Below are positions 28,828-37,280 of a stretch of 44,559 bases of DNA, in pieces. Location of the stretch: assembly GCA_947458405.1 (NCBI GenBank), contig CANGZW010000016.1:1-44559 (forward strand). The letters are read 5' to 3'. A program made the position numbers and the translations under genes. Within the stretch, counting starts at the first letter, position 1; the number at the start of each line of letters is the position of its first letter. The notes beneath the pieces were generated by a model. The model saw only the letters and a program-made list of their open reading frames with translations, ran no database searches and had not been told where the DNA came from. This DNA is from Leptospiraceae bacterium. GTDB lineage: Bacteria; Spirochaetota; Leptospiria; Leptospirales; Leptospiraceae.

Positions 28828-28860
28828 CGGTAACAGGACTTTATGAATCGCCTGTTACCG
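28828..28860 (-). terminator. Rho-independent terminator of the lipoprotein operon
   Basis: CGGTAACAGG (28828-28837) and CCTGTTACCG (28851-28860) form a perfect 10-bp stem. On the minus strand the stem is followed by TTTT, 33 bp after the last lipoprotein stop codon. Confidence 0.8.
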
Positions 28861-28893
28861 ATAAATTTCCAAAAATTGTTTATGATCTTAAGA

Positions 28894-29889
28894 TCAATCG
28901 AGTAAATCTCTTAAATCCAAACCAGATCTTTGGTAAAAGAATCTGAAAATACGGTATCCAAGAGAGAGAGATTGAGGCTTTAATTCTCCTCTCATTCCTA
29001 TCTTCAATTTTTCTCTGTCTCCCGATACTTTACCCCAGCTTTCCTTTTGATTTACCTGGAAAATTTTTATTGAGGCGACAGTTTCTTCCCCTTCTTTTAT
29101 CTCAAAAACTCTGCCAGGTTGTAATTTATTATTTGCTCCAGCTGAAATAAGAGCATAATTTTTTTCACTCTTCATTGCGATCACTGTTGATGAGAAGGGA
29201 AGTGATTCCTGAACTTTTGGCAAGATATCTTCATAACAGAATTCAAGAACTCTAGGCATCATAACTGTATATGATGTATCAGATGGTTCTTCTCTTAACA
29301 TTTTAACATAAACATGCTCAGTCACTCCATTTATTATATCTTCTCCTTTTTTGAAGTCATGTAATGCATACTCAACATCAGCTTCTAATGATACTCTCCA
29401 GTAAGGACCAACGCAAACAGTCTTTCCATTCTTTTCTGTACACTTTTCTTCAATAAAGATAGTACTAACTCTGGCATCTTTTAATCTAGTTACTAAACCA
29501 AAGTCTACTCCTTTGTTAGCTTCCTTAACTGATTTATAAATTCCATCATCTGTTCCTAATTTTTGATTCAGAGCTAAATCCTTATTTAACTGTCCTTCTA
29601 GAAGTTTAGTTTCTTTCTCCTTTGATAATATATCTCTCAGTTGAACAACTTCTGCTCCACCAGCATTACTGACGATTTCTACTGATTGCGAGGTCATGAG
29701 ATCTTTATATAATGGAAGTCTACTATACCCAGCTACCAAAAGTTTCTTGTTTTTTATCTGCAAATTTTCTGGTGTAAACCCTTGAAGTTTTTCTTCATCC
29801 AAGGCAGTTACAGGTTCTTTAATTAAATTTACAGAGGAACAGCTGATTGTTCCAAGAATTATTAAAATGTTTATGAATTTTATTATCAT
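28894..29889 (-). CDS. Lipoprotein, paralogue of the neighbouring gene (FlgT_C-like end)
   Basis: 331 residues with a lipoprotein signal (MIIKFINILIILGTISC). It is a diverged paralogue of the next gene upstream: both share EKLQGFxxxNLxxxxK near the N-terminus, GGAEVV, a xVLPxxQExxPxxS segment and a C-terminal strand-rich module (GANNKLQPGRVFEIKEG ... ESWGKVSGDREKLKIG). That module resembles FlgT C-terminal / CsgG-associated beta domains. Four bases separate the genes. I infer a cell-envelope assembly or sensor role; no precise function is known to me. Confidence 0.8.
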   Translation of the reverse strand: MIIKFINILIILGTISCSSVNLIKEPVTALDEEKLQGFTPENLQIKNKKLLVAGYSRLPLYKDLMTSQSVEIVSNAGGAEVVQLRDILSKEKETKLLEGQLNKDLALNQKLGTDDGIYKSVKEANKGVDFGLVTRLKDARVSTIFIEEKCTEKNGKTVCVGPYWRVSLEADVEYALHDFKKGEDIINGVTEHVYVKMLREEPSDTSYTVMMPRVLEFCYEDILPKVQESLPFSSTVIAMKSEKNYALISAGANNKLQPGRVFEIKEGEETVASIKIFQVNQKESWGKVSGDREKLKIGMRGELKPQSLSLGYRIFRFFYQRSGLDLRDLLD

Positions 29890-29892
29890 TAG

Positions 29893-30966
29893 TTATGCCT
29901 CTTTTCTATCACTAGTAATACCCAATCGGGATTTAATGAATCGCCAAGCAATTCCAAAAATACCCATTTCTTGTGGTTTTGATTTAAGATCTATACCGAT
30001 TTTAATTATTTCTTTATCACCAGAAATTTCTCCCCAAGAATAAGCATCATCCACTTGGAATAATTTAATTTTTCCTATAGGATGAAAAATATCGCTTGTT
30101 CCAGCTACAGTTACAATTTCACCTCTATCAAGAATGTCGAATTCCCGTCCAACCACCAAACCTAACTTCTTTCCACCAAGAATCCTAGCATAACCCTTCT
30201 CTTCTCTTAGTTCTAAAAGTTTTGAATTAATAGGAAACACTTCTTGTAAGACAGGTAAAGCATCTTCGAAGCTGTAATAAACTCCTTCTTCAACTCCCTT
30301 TAGTACCGCACCTTGCTCAGGGGGTTTTGGGAATGTCTTGTTGAACTTATTTGTGATATTTTTGATTAGTAACACTTTAGAGTCTTGACCAGGATCTGTT
30401 TGGGTAATTGTCAAAGCCAATGTTGTAAGTGTATTCAGCTTCCAGTATTGAATCTGATTACCATCTTTATCCCGTTTGGTTCCTTCTCGGACATCCCATC
30501 CTAAGTCAATCACATCTACACTAATTTGATACCAGGAGTCATATTTTGTTTCGATCTTTTTCGCCTTGAAATTAGTTCCTGTTTGAAAGGCTAATTTCAT
30601 CTCAGCTAAATACTTCTTTACTTGCTCTTCAGATTTTTTGAAGAGAACATCCCAATCCTTTTGAGCATAAACTATTTCTGCACCACCGATAGCTTCTACC
30701 AATTTTCTGCTCTCAGCATCTAACAACTTTTCCTTTCCGGGGAAAGTAATTTTTGGATTAACCGATTGTTTTAAAAGAATACCGACTTTTCCTTGAGCAG
30801 TTAAATTCTTTTCATCAAATCCTTGAAGCCTTTCCTTATCTAAGTCCGTTGTTTTGAGAGTCGATACATCAATAGTTGCACAGTTGACAACAATTAGTAA
30901 AGATCCAAGCAAAATCGTCTTAATTAGATATCCTCGTTTTATAATTTGGTTATAGAACACATTCAT
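29893..30966 (-). CDS. Lipoprotein, paralogue of the following gene (FlgT_C-like end)
   Basis: 357 residues; AAAGGA precedes ATG 30966. The signal ends in VVNC with Asn at -1, as spirochaetes allow. It shares ERLQGFDEKNLT, IGGAEIVYAQ and the C-terminal module (GLVVGREFDILDRGE ... YSWGEISGDKEIIKIG) with the downstream gene, so the two arose by tandem duplication and diverged strongly. The central 150 residues differ and contain long strands plus an EEQVKKYLAEMKLAF helix. Outer-membrane location is inferred from the lipobox only. Confidence 0.8.
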   Translation of the reverse strand: MNVFYNQIIKRGYLIKTILLGSLLIVVNCATIDVSTLKTTDLDKERLQGFDEKNLTAQGKVGILLKQSVNPKITFPGKEKLLDAESRKLVEAIGGAEIVYAQKDWDVLFKKSEEQVKKYLAEMKLAFQTGTNFKAKKIETKYDSWYQISVDVIDLGWDVREGTKRDKDGNQIQYWKLNTLTTLALTITQTDPGQDSKVLLIKNITNKFNKTFPKPPEQGAVLKGVEEGVYYSFEDALPVLQEVFPINSKLLELREEKGYARILGGKKLGLVVGREFDILDRGEIVTVAGTSDIFHPIGKIKLFQVDDAYSWGEISGDKEIIKIGIDLKSKPQEMGIFGIAWRFIKSRLGITSDRKEA

Positions 30967-31171
30967 TGTTTATTTTCCTTTAATTATAAGTGGAAGATTA
31001 GGCTGGATTTATTCCCGAAGACTGAAAAAAAATTCAGATTTTTATTTTTTTTTTTACCAGATATGGAATATTTTATTTTTATCGAAAAAATTTAGGCTTA
31101 AATTGGACCCTCCTATAGCTTAAAAAAACCTAAAAATCAATCGAATTAATAAATGGTTTGAAATATATTTA

Positions 31172-32437
31172 CTAATATCCCTTTCTTAAACTATCACGTT
31201 GGACTTCTTCTTCCCGTTTTAATAATTCATCAATTTCCTTTTTTGTTCTTAATTTTACTGTCTTACAGTCTGAATTGAGCGAATCCAGTCGTTTTTGAAA
31301 GACTTCTGATGAGTAAATTTTTTTATTGATAGCATGCACAAGAGCCCATAGTTCTGTATTCTGCTTAAGCTCATTAGAAAAAAAATATTCTCTGCCGTAT
31401 TCATTATAAAATCCATAATAATAAGCCATCCTAAGATTATCCCAATGCCAGGTAGGCCAAGTTTCAAAACACTCTATAATTGATTTTAATTTATTTTTTT
31501 CTTCATCCATTCCAATCATTCTTGCAGTCATCAGATTTGTAGATTTCTTAAATTCTTCCAAAATGATCTTATTTTCCTGTGTTTGTGTTTTTGCAGGGAA
31601 TCCTTTTAAAACTGGATTTCTAAGAAGATAATGTAGCTTATTAGAAATATATGAATTTGTAAGAACAATTTTTTCAAATTGAATCCTTTGATTTAGGTTA
31701 AGAGCACTTACTTTGTTTTTATAGAACATTTCATCGAAGTCGTTTATCAAAGAATTTACCCAACTGATACCGGGGTACGATGACTCCTCAGAGTTTAGGT
31801 TCACGTTGGAATTCAAATAAGAATTTTTTATTATAATACTTAATAGGAGGGAATGATATTCTTTTGCATATTTTTCTACTCCCGGAGCCATCTCACTTGA
31901 AATGATTTTTGGAGGAGGGAGTGGAGTAATACCATCCAATCCATCTATGGTATATTTTTTCCAATTATCTTTTACGGACTGAATGTAAATGGGAATTGAC
32001 TTTGATTGTCCATCTATCTCCATCTGTTTTTTTTTCTTTTGCAAGGCTGAGCAGGAATCCCAACTTAAATAAGTCCTTGAAATATAAGCATTAGTGATTT
32101 CACGATACAATGAAAAATCAGGAAAGCTACATTTGGATTTAAAATATTTTTCATCCTCTAACTCTTTTTGAATAAGATCTATCATTGTTAATTCATTATT
32201 TTTTTTATTTTCTGAATACTCCTTTTCACGATCAGTCCGATCATAAAATACCAATGGTAGTCTGTATTTATTATAAAATTCACCAGAAGCTAGAGAATAT
32301 AAAAAACTGGAATTAGATGCATCTCTAACCATATTTTCTGTATCAATTGAATTTATTTCAATGAGACTAAAAAAATAAAAAATAACTATTACTATTTTCA
32401 TAACAATTAAATATTTACTCCCACTCTCAAATTTCAA
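31172..32437 (-). CDS. Hypothetical exported protein
   Basis: 421 residues with a hydrophobic N-terminal signal; ATG 32401 (MKIVIVIFYFFSLIEINS) is an alternative start that would place the signal at the very end. The rest is helical, Lys/Glu- and Tyr-rich, with a Pro-rich break (ITPLPPPKIISSE) and a WPTWHWDNLRMAYYYGFY stretch. Three to four cysteines are scattered. I do not recognise a family. It lies between the CHAT gene and the paired lipoproteins, all on the minus strand, with gaps of 271 and 205 bp. Confidence 0.65.
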   Translation of the reverse strand: MKFESGSKYLIVMKIVIVIFYFFSLIEINSIDTENMVRDASNSSFLYSLASGEFYNKYRLPLVFYDRTDREKEYSENKKNNELTMIDLIQKELEDEKYFKSKCSFPDFSLYREITNAYISRTYLSWDSCSALQKKKKQMEIDGQSKSIPIYIQSVKDNWKKYTIDGLDGITPLPPPKIISSEMAPGVEKYAKEYHSLLLSIIIKNSYLNSNVNLNSEESSYPGISWVNSLINDFDEMFYKNKVSALNLNQRIQFEKIVLTNSYISNKLHYLLRNPVLKGFPAKTQTQENKIILEEFKKSTNLMTARMIGMDEEKNKLKSIIECFETWPTWHWDNLRMAYYYGFYNEYGREYFFSNELKQNTELWALVHAINKKIYSSEVFQKRLDSLNSDCKTVKLRTKKEIDELLKREEEVQRDSLRKGY

Positions 32438-32708
32438 TGAGTATTTTTAATTTTTTTCCTATAATGTATATCAATATCCTTCTATGATTATAGTACTACT
32501 TAAAATGTATTAGAACTTATTGCTTTAGTCATCTTTAAATAGTCAGGGTTTGATTTCCTTTTAAATCTATAGAAAATCTAACTACTTTGGGGTAACATCA
32601 TAATTTTTGGTAACATGAAGGGATCTATATCATCTATTTCAATAGTTTGAATGTTTACTAATCTTAATAGACATATGTTTACTATTATAAATATATTAAT
32701 TTTATTTA

Positions 32709-34190
32709 TTATTCTAGCTCTCTCAATTTATATTCAATCAATTCTTCTGATTCCGTATTTTCCAAAATTTTTTCAATTTTCTCACGTTTTTTTTCTATGC
32801 TTACAATAGGATCTTTTTTATTAATATAAATCCAGATATTATTTTTTAACCTCTCCGAGTTCAATACTGAAATATATTTTTCTAATCTTTCATTGGAAAC
32901 ATCCGCAAAATTAAAATTTTTTATAGGAATATTTTGAATCTTTTCCTCATTAATTTTTGGCTTACTATCAATATTTTTATTAGTACTCTTTTTTACTATA
33001 ATAGGCTTATTCTTTTTTTTGCCCGGAATATTACTTACAAAATCAATACTTTTTTCATTTTTAAGATCATATTGTAATACATAATCTTCTTCCTTAATTT
33101 TTAAATCTTGTTTTTTAGTATTTAATTCGATGTTATTAGAAATCGATTCTTGCTTAGTAAAGGAGAAAAATAAATAAAATAGTCCAAGTATCATCCCAAT
33201 GCTAAAAATTAGTGAAATAATAAATTTCTTATTCTGAAACCAATTTTTAGATTTACTTTCAGGAATTCCAAAATGCACAAATTGAAAAGCCGCCGGGAAA
33301 CCTTCCCCATGAATTTCTTGAAGTTCCTGTCTTACTTTTTCAACTGATAAAGAGGCTGAATTTGTAGTACAATATGTTTCCCAAAAAATCTTCCCAACTT
33401 GTCTGGAAATATCATTACGTACCGTTCCTAAAAATCCCACACATTCTCTTGCTCCCCCTTCTAAAAATCCTCGAGCCAATCCTATGGCTGAAGAGCAGGA
33501 ATTAAGTGATACAAGTTCTAAGTTAGAAAGATTTAAGTAAGATAAATCAGAAATTTCTAAATGAGATTGGTCATTAAACCAAAGTCCATCCTCAAAACTA
33601 TGACCGCAGTAATGTACTACTTTAACACTGGATATTTTTTCAATAAATCTAGTCCGCGTACAGTTAGCACCTTTTAACTCCTTATAGATACTCCCTTTTG
33701 ATTCCCACAATTCTAGTATTTCTTTTCTCTCTATCCTCATCTCTGTAAGTATGTTTTCTGCTGAGTGTTGATTTTCTATAAATAAAAATCCTTCCGCCTT
33801 GTTTCCCTCAGGCGGAATATGTTTGGATCGAATATTTCTATAAAATCTTTGATTTTTATGGATTTTTAAAATTTCAACCGGTAAGGCCATTAACTCTTCA
33901 TCCATAACCCATACAATAGATTCAGAAAAGTGAAAGGGATATTTTCCAAATAAAATTGATTGGAGTGATTTTGAAAATTCTATAAATCGATCTATATAAT
34001 TATGTTTTATATCCGGTAATGCATAAGATAAGGCATCAATTTGCTTTAGCCAATTTTGCCAACTCTCTATAAAATCACGAATGATTGAAATTGAAACAAT
34101 ATGGATAGATTCAACAGGAGAAATTTCGTTCCTTTTTTGGAAAAATATTTCCACTTTTTCTTCCCGCGAAAGAACACGAATTGTTTCCAA
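32709..34190 (-). CDS. CHAT-domain (caspase-like) protease with transmembrane anchor
   Basis: 493 residues. Residues about 85-310 are a CHAT domain: VWVMDEELMALPVEIL begins it, the catalytic His lies in VVHYCGHS (H193/H197) and the Cys in LVSLNSCSSA (C232); FLGTVRNDI and a helix close the fold, so the His-Cys dyad is intact. A single transmembrane helix follows at about 323-344, then a Lys/Asn-rich tail of about 150 residues. The first 80 residues are helical, without clear TPRs. It starts 8 bp after the anti-sigma-like gene. Substrate specificity is not visible; the neighbouring anti-sigma-like protein is an attractive candidate. Confidence 0.85.
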   Translation of the reverse strand: METIRVLSREEKVEIFFQKRNEISPVESIHIVSISIIRDFIESWQNWLKQIDALSYALPDIKHNYIDRFIEFSKSLQSILFGKYPFHFSESIVWVMDEELMALPVEILKIHKNQRFYRNIRSKHIPPEGNKAEGFLFIENQHSAENILTEMRIERKEILELWESKGSIYKELKGANCTRTRFIEKISSVKVVHYCGHSFEDGLWFNDQSHLEISDLSYLNLSNLELVSLNSCSSAIGLARGFLEGGARECVGFLGTVRNDISRQVGKIFWETYCTTNSASLSVEKVRQELQEIHGEGFPAAFQFVHFGIPESKSKNWFQNKKFIISLIFSIGMILGLFYLFFSFTKQESISNNIELNTKKQDLKIKEEDYVLQYDLKNEKSIDFVSNIPGKKKNKPIIVKKSTNKNIDSKPKINEEKIQNIPIKNFNFADVSNERLEKYISVLNSERLKNNIWIYINKKDPIVSIEKKREKIEKILENTESEELIEYKLRELE

Positions 34191-34198
34191 GTTTTAAC

Positions 34199-34843
34199 CT
34201 AAACTTCAGTATGAAATTTAATACCTACCGAGAAAAGTGATTTTTTATTTTTTTCAAACTCAATATTTACATCTGATGGAGACGGAATCGGTGTTTCAAA
34301 TGCTTTGTTTTTTAATGTGCTTTTAATTGTTTCAGACTCAATTTTGTTAACTGAAAGTATTGCACTCATCTCTATTTCCGGTGCTATATTCAAAGATAAA
34401 AATACACTCTTCCTATCCTGAGAAGGGGTAAAAATAAATGTGACAATAGTGCCGTCAAATTCTCTTGTAATACTAACTGGTCCCGGTTTGCTTCCACGAT
34501 ACGCAAATTCTGCCATAATCCCCTGGTAGTTAAGTTCTTCTTGATCGGAAGAACTTACTATAATTTGATCTTTTAAGAACCGGACAATTATTTGTATATG
34601 ACTCATTTTTTTATTTTGAGATACAATTCCGAATAAAGTTTCTTTTTCAGATGGAATAGGATCTTTTCCTTTTTTCATTAAATAGAGAGTTTCTTGAAGG
34701 GTTACATATAACATAAAATCCTCTTTGGAATTTTGGATTTTAGCTTTGATTTCACTTGCATCCTCTTCAGACAATTCCCCTCGAATGTAACGAATCATAA
34801 TTTCTTCTATATTATCATTCGGTTCCATTCTATTAGTGTCCAT
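34199..34843 (-). CDS. Anti-sigma-factor-like protein, soluble, without zinc ligands
   Basis: 214 residues. Residues about 12-57 (IMIRYIRGELSEEDASEIKA, then a DFMLYVTLQETLYLM helix) follow the layout of anti-sigma N-terminal domains (zf-HC2/RsxA type) but lack the His/Cys zinc ligands. The remaining 150 residues are strand-rich (SKPGPVSITREFDGTIVTFI ... SVGIKFHTEV). No membrane helix is seen, so unlike most ECF anti-sigma factors it is probably cytoplasmic. It sits between the sigma factor (6 bp) and the CHAT gene (8 bp). The assignment rests on layout and position. Confidence 0.6.
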   Translation of the reverse strand: MDTNRMEPNDNIEEIMIRYIRGELSEEDASEIKAKIQNSKEDFMLYVTLQETLYLMKKGKDPIPSEKETLFGIVSQNKKMSHIQIIVRFLKDQIIVSSSDQEELNYQGIMAEFAYRGSKPGPVSITREFDGTIVTFIFTPSQDRKSVFLSLNIAPEIEMSAILSVNKIESETIKSTLKNKAFETPIPSPSDVNIEFEKNKKSLFSVGIKFHTEV

Positions 34844-34849
34844 TAAATG

Positions 34850-35422
34850 CTATTTTATTCCCGTTGTGTTATTTTTTTTAATTTTTTCACTCGCTCTTTT
34901 AATTCTAGTAAGTACTGTATTTAGAGGGATATTTAAAATTTCTGCAATTTCTCTACTCTTATAACCTAAATACCGTAGAATCAATACTTCTCTAAAAACA
35001 ATATCTAACTGCATAATTTTATCCAATAATAGATTTAGAACCTCCTCTAAATCATTATTAATAAGTGTTTGAGGATCAATTAAATTATCCTCAACATAAT
35101 TATCTGTAATTTTATTTTGTTGAAAATTCTTTTTATTTTCTTCACGAACAACATTTTTAGAGATTTCTTTTAAGTATAAAAAGAAAGCTCCATAGCTATT
35201 CCCATTAAACTTTCTGAGTATTTTATAATCATTTTCAACTAATCGTAAATAGATCAATTGAACAGTATCGTCTGAATTTTCAGATGATTTTTGGTTAACG
35301 ACTCCTGTAATCAATCTATGAAATTTATCAAAAAATAAGTCCCACGATTTCCTTTTTCCTTCCATGCAACCTTGGAGTAATTGAGAAACTGAGATTTCAT
35401 TTTCTTTATTTTCAAAATTCAT
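34850..35422 (-). CDS. ECF-type sigma-70 family sigma factor
   Basis: 190 residues with region 2 (about 15-95: SWDLFFDKFHRLITGVV ... SYGAFFLYLKEISKNVVREE) and region 4 (about 135-185: REVLILRYLGYKSREIAEIL, then a NIPLNTVLTRIKRASEKIKK helix-turn-helix). Regions 1 and 3 are absent, as in ECF factors. It heads the operon with the anti-sigma-like and CHAT genes. Just upstream of the start, ATACCATAATACCA is a short tandem sequence that could be part of its control region, but I cannot define a promoter. Confidence 0.9.
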   Translation of the reverse strand: MNFENKENEISVSQLLQGCMEGKRKSWDLFFDKFHRLITGVVNQKSSENSDDTVQLIYLRLVENDYKILRKFNGNSYGAFFLYLKEISKNVVREENKKNFQQNKITDNYVEDNLIDPQTLINNDLEEVLNLLLDKIMQLDIVFREVLILRYLGYKSREIAEILNIPLNTVLTRIKRASEKIKKNNTTGIK

Positions 35423-35737
35423 TGGTATTATGGTATTTTATAACTAAATTCTTTCAATCTTAAATTGAAGCAAATATTCTAATATATAAAAAATAAAAGA
35501 TATTTTATATATTTTTAGGAAAATAATTCAATTTTTTAACTAGTAAGACCTAAATGCCATAATATAAATTTCTTTTTAAATAAAATTCATTATCTTAGTA
35601 CTCAGCTAGAAAGTTGAAAAGTTTTAATATTTTAAACCGAGAGAATAGATTGGAATCTTTTGTTCTTCTATTTGTGATTTCTATCATATTAGAGAAAGTG
35701 TTTGCAAAACTCACTGAAAAATTCACATTGTTACAGT
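35423..35737. promoter_or_regulatory. Divergent intergenic region between the ECF sigma operon and the RRM gene
   Basis: About 315 bp of A/T-rich DNA. It must contain the promoters for both directions. AATAGATTGGAATCTTTT at 35644-35661 is an exact 18-base repeat of 740-757, which lies upstream of mntA. No hairpin or RNA gene is evident. Confidence 0.4.
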
Positions 35738-36100
35738 ATGAAACTATCTATTGGAAATATTCCGCAAACTCTTAAAGAAGAAGATCTCGAGAAACTTTTC
35801 GCTGAATTTGGAAAGATTGAAAGTGTTTCCATCAAGCGTGATAAAAAGACAGGAACCTCTCTTGGCTATGGCTCGGTTGAAATTGCTGATGATTCAGCAA
35901 ATAAGGCCATTGAAGCTCTAAATGGAAAGGAAATAGAAGGGAAGAAAATAGCTGTTGTTTCCGCTTCAACACTAACAGCGGGAAATGACACAGACAAATC
36001 AAAAGAAAAGTCCTCTCAAAGTAAAAAAGTCAATCCAAAGTCAGCAGGCGGGGGATTCACAGGAGTTAGAAAATCTGGTGGAGGAGGAAGAGGAAAGTAA
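35738..36100 (+). CDS. RRM-domain RNA-binding protein
   Basis: 120 residues from ATG 35738; the frame is open upstream to TTG 35702, but the RRM begins exactly at the ATG. RNP2 is KLSIGNIP and RNP1 is GTSLGYGSVEI, in a single 80-residue RRM like those of cyanobacterial and spirochaetal Rbp proteins. The tail is basic and Gly/Ser-rich, ending GGGGRGK. It likely binds single-stranded RNA and may act in cold or stress adaptation, by analogy. The next gene starts directly after its stop. Confidence 0.88.
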   Translation: MKLSIGNIPQTLKEEDLEKLFAEFGKIESVSIKRDKKTGTSLGYGSVEIADDSANKAIEALNGKEIEGKKIAVVSASTLTAGNDTDKSKEKSSQSKKVNPKSAGGGFTGVRKSGGGGRGK

Positions 36101-37279
36101 ATGGCAAAACTATTGCATGATGCAAAAGCAAATAATAAAAAAATATTTCTACAATTTGGGGGGCAAGGAGCTCCCTACCTGAAGGAAATCACCAAGCTCT
36201 ACAAAGAAGAACCTCTTCTTAAGGAATACTTTGAGACAGTGTTCTCACTTCTTTCCGAATTTGAGTCTAGTTTTCCTAAATCTGATTCCCGATACACGTT
36301 TGGTTATGATTTAAAATCTTGGATGGAATCCCCCGAATCAGCTCCTTCCGAAGACTATCTAATCAGAGGAAGTGTTTCGGTTCCTATGATTTTCTTAACT
36401 CAATTGGGCCATTATCATCTGATGAATTTAAAAGGATACTCTACTTCTCTTCTTCTCTCTCTAACATCAGGTATCACAGGTCATAGCCAGGGGATATTAG
36501 CTGCTACATTTGCTTCTCTAGGCTTTGAGGGAAAAGAATTTTACTCTCAATTAAAAGATTATTTCAGGTTCGTTTTTTATCTGGCTTTCCATGCCCAAGG
36601 TGCTTTTTTAGAATTTGAAATACCAGCAGTTGTGGCAGAAGGCAATACAGCCAATGGTGACAAAAATCCAGCTCCTATGGTTGCTGTAATTGGTTATAAT
36701 AAAGAGGAATTAGAAGATAGGGTCAATCGTGCCAACAAAGACTTGGGTCTTACAGGGACAGAAATGGTGCATGTTAGTTTATACAACACACCCGATTCAA
36801 TGATTGTATCAGGACACCCTGCTTCTCTTCTTAAATTTAGATCGAAATTTAAAGCTGAGATGGATGAATCTAAAAAGAAATTTGTTTATTTACGTACTAC
36901 AGCACCTTTCCATTGTCCAGCTATGGAAAATTCATGGCCCGGATTTTTGAAAGACTTTAATGACGGAAAATTCTTATTTAATTATAAAGCAAGTGATCTA
37001 AAAGTTCCAGTTTATTCTATTTTTGATGGTGACGATATCCGTAAAAAATCTGTTCCTCTTATTGAAGTCCTTTACAAGGATATTGTAATACGACCTCTTT
37101 ATTGGGATAAGGCTGTTGGAAGCTTATTCACTGATACATCCATAGGATATTGCTTAGATTTTGGTCCGAGTGTGGTTTCCTCAAAACTCACTGGAGGACA
37201 GCTCACACCGAGAGGAATTACTCTTCCCGTTCTCTGTTTAGCAAATCCCAAAGATCTCAAACAAATTTACGAGGCATAA
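36101..37279 (+). CDS. Stand-alone acyltransferase-domain protein resembling the fatty acid synthase I starter acyltransferase
   Basis: 392 residues, abutting the RRM stop, with GAGGAAAG before the ATG. FLQFGGQGAPY opens the fold, the nucleophile is S129 in TGHSQGILAA (GHSQG, as in FAS I-type acyltransferases rather than the GHSLG of FabD), and the catalytic His is H271 in TTAPFHCPAM. PVYSIFDGDDIR and a final CLDFGP segment complete an AT domain. The extra length over FabD (about 310) is in the N-terminal half. It presumably loads an acyl group from CoA onto an ACP or acts as a hydrolase; no ACP or ketosynthase is nearby. Confidence 0.8.
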   Translation: MAKLLHDAKANNKKIFLQFGGQGAPYLKEITKLYKEEPLLKEYFETVFSLLSEFESSFPKSDSRYTFGYDLKSWMESPESAPSEDYLIRGSVSVPMIFLTQLGHYHLMNLKGYSTSLLLSLTSGITGHSQGILAATFASLGFEGKEFYSQLKDYFRFVFYLAFHAQGAFLEFEIPAVVAEGNTANGDKNPAPMVAVIGYNKEELEDRVNRANKDLGLTGTEMVHVSLYNTPDSMIVSGHPASLLKFRSKFKAEMDESKKKFVYLRTTAPFHCPAMENSWPGFLKDFNDGKFLFNYKASDLKVPVYSIFDGDDIRKKSVPLIEVLYKDIVIRPLYWDKAVGSLFTDTSIGYCLDFGPSVVSSKLTGGQLTPRGITLPVLCLANPKDLKQIYEA

Positions 37280-37280
37280 A

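Larger units (their letters stand above)
27772..28893. other. 1.1-kb gene-poor region with palindromes and a possible gene remnant
   Basis: No long frame exists on either strand. It contains two palindromes sharing an ATATGGTA half (28180-28204 and 28446-28467) and a 36-codon minus-strand frame ending near 28505. That frame's end, LYVDFDKSSGG, closely resembles the dcd C-terminus LYKDFDKSSG in this window at both DNA and protein level. A short TTG frame after GAGGTGATC at 28013 (19 codons) is not convincing. The right end holds the terminator of the lipoprotein operon. Confidence 0.5.

Noticed and set aside
28894..35422. Type III-E CRISPR locus around the CHAT protease
   Set aside because: No repeat-spacer array, no gRAMP/cas7-11 and no cas1 or cas2 gene is visible; only the protease/sigma logic is similar.
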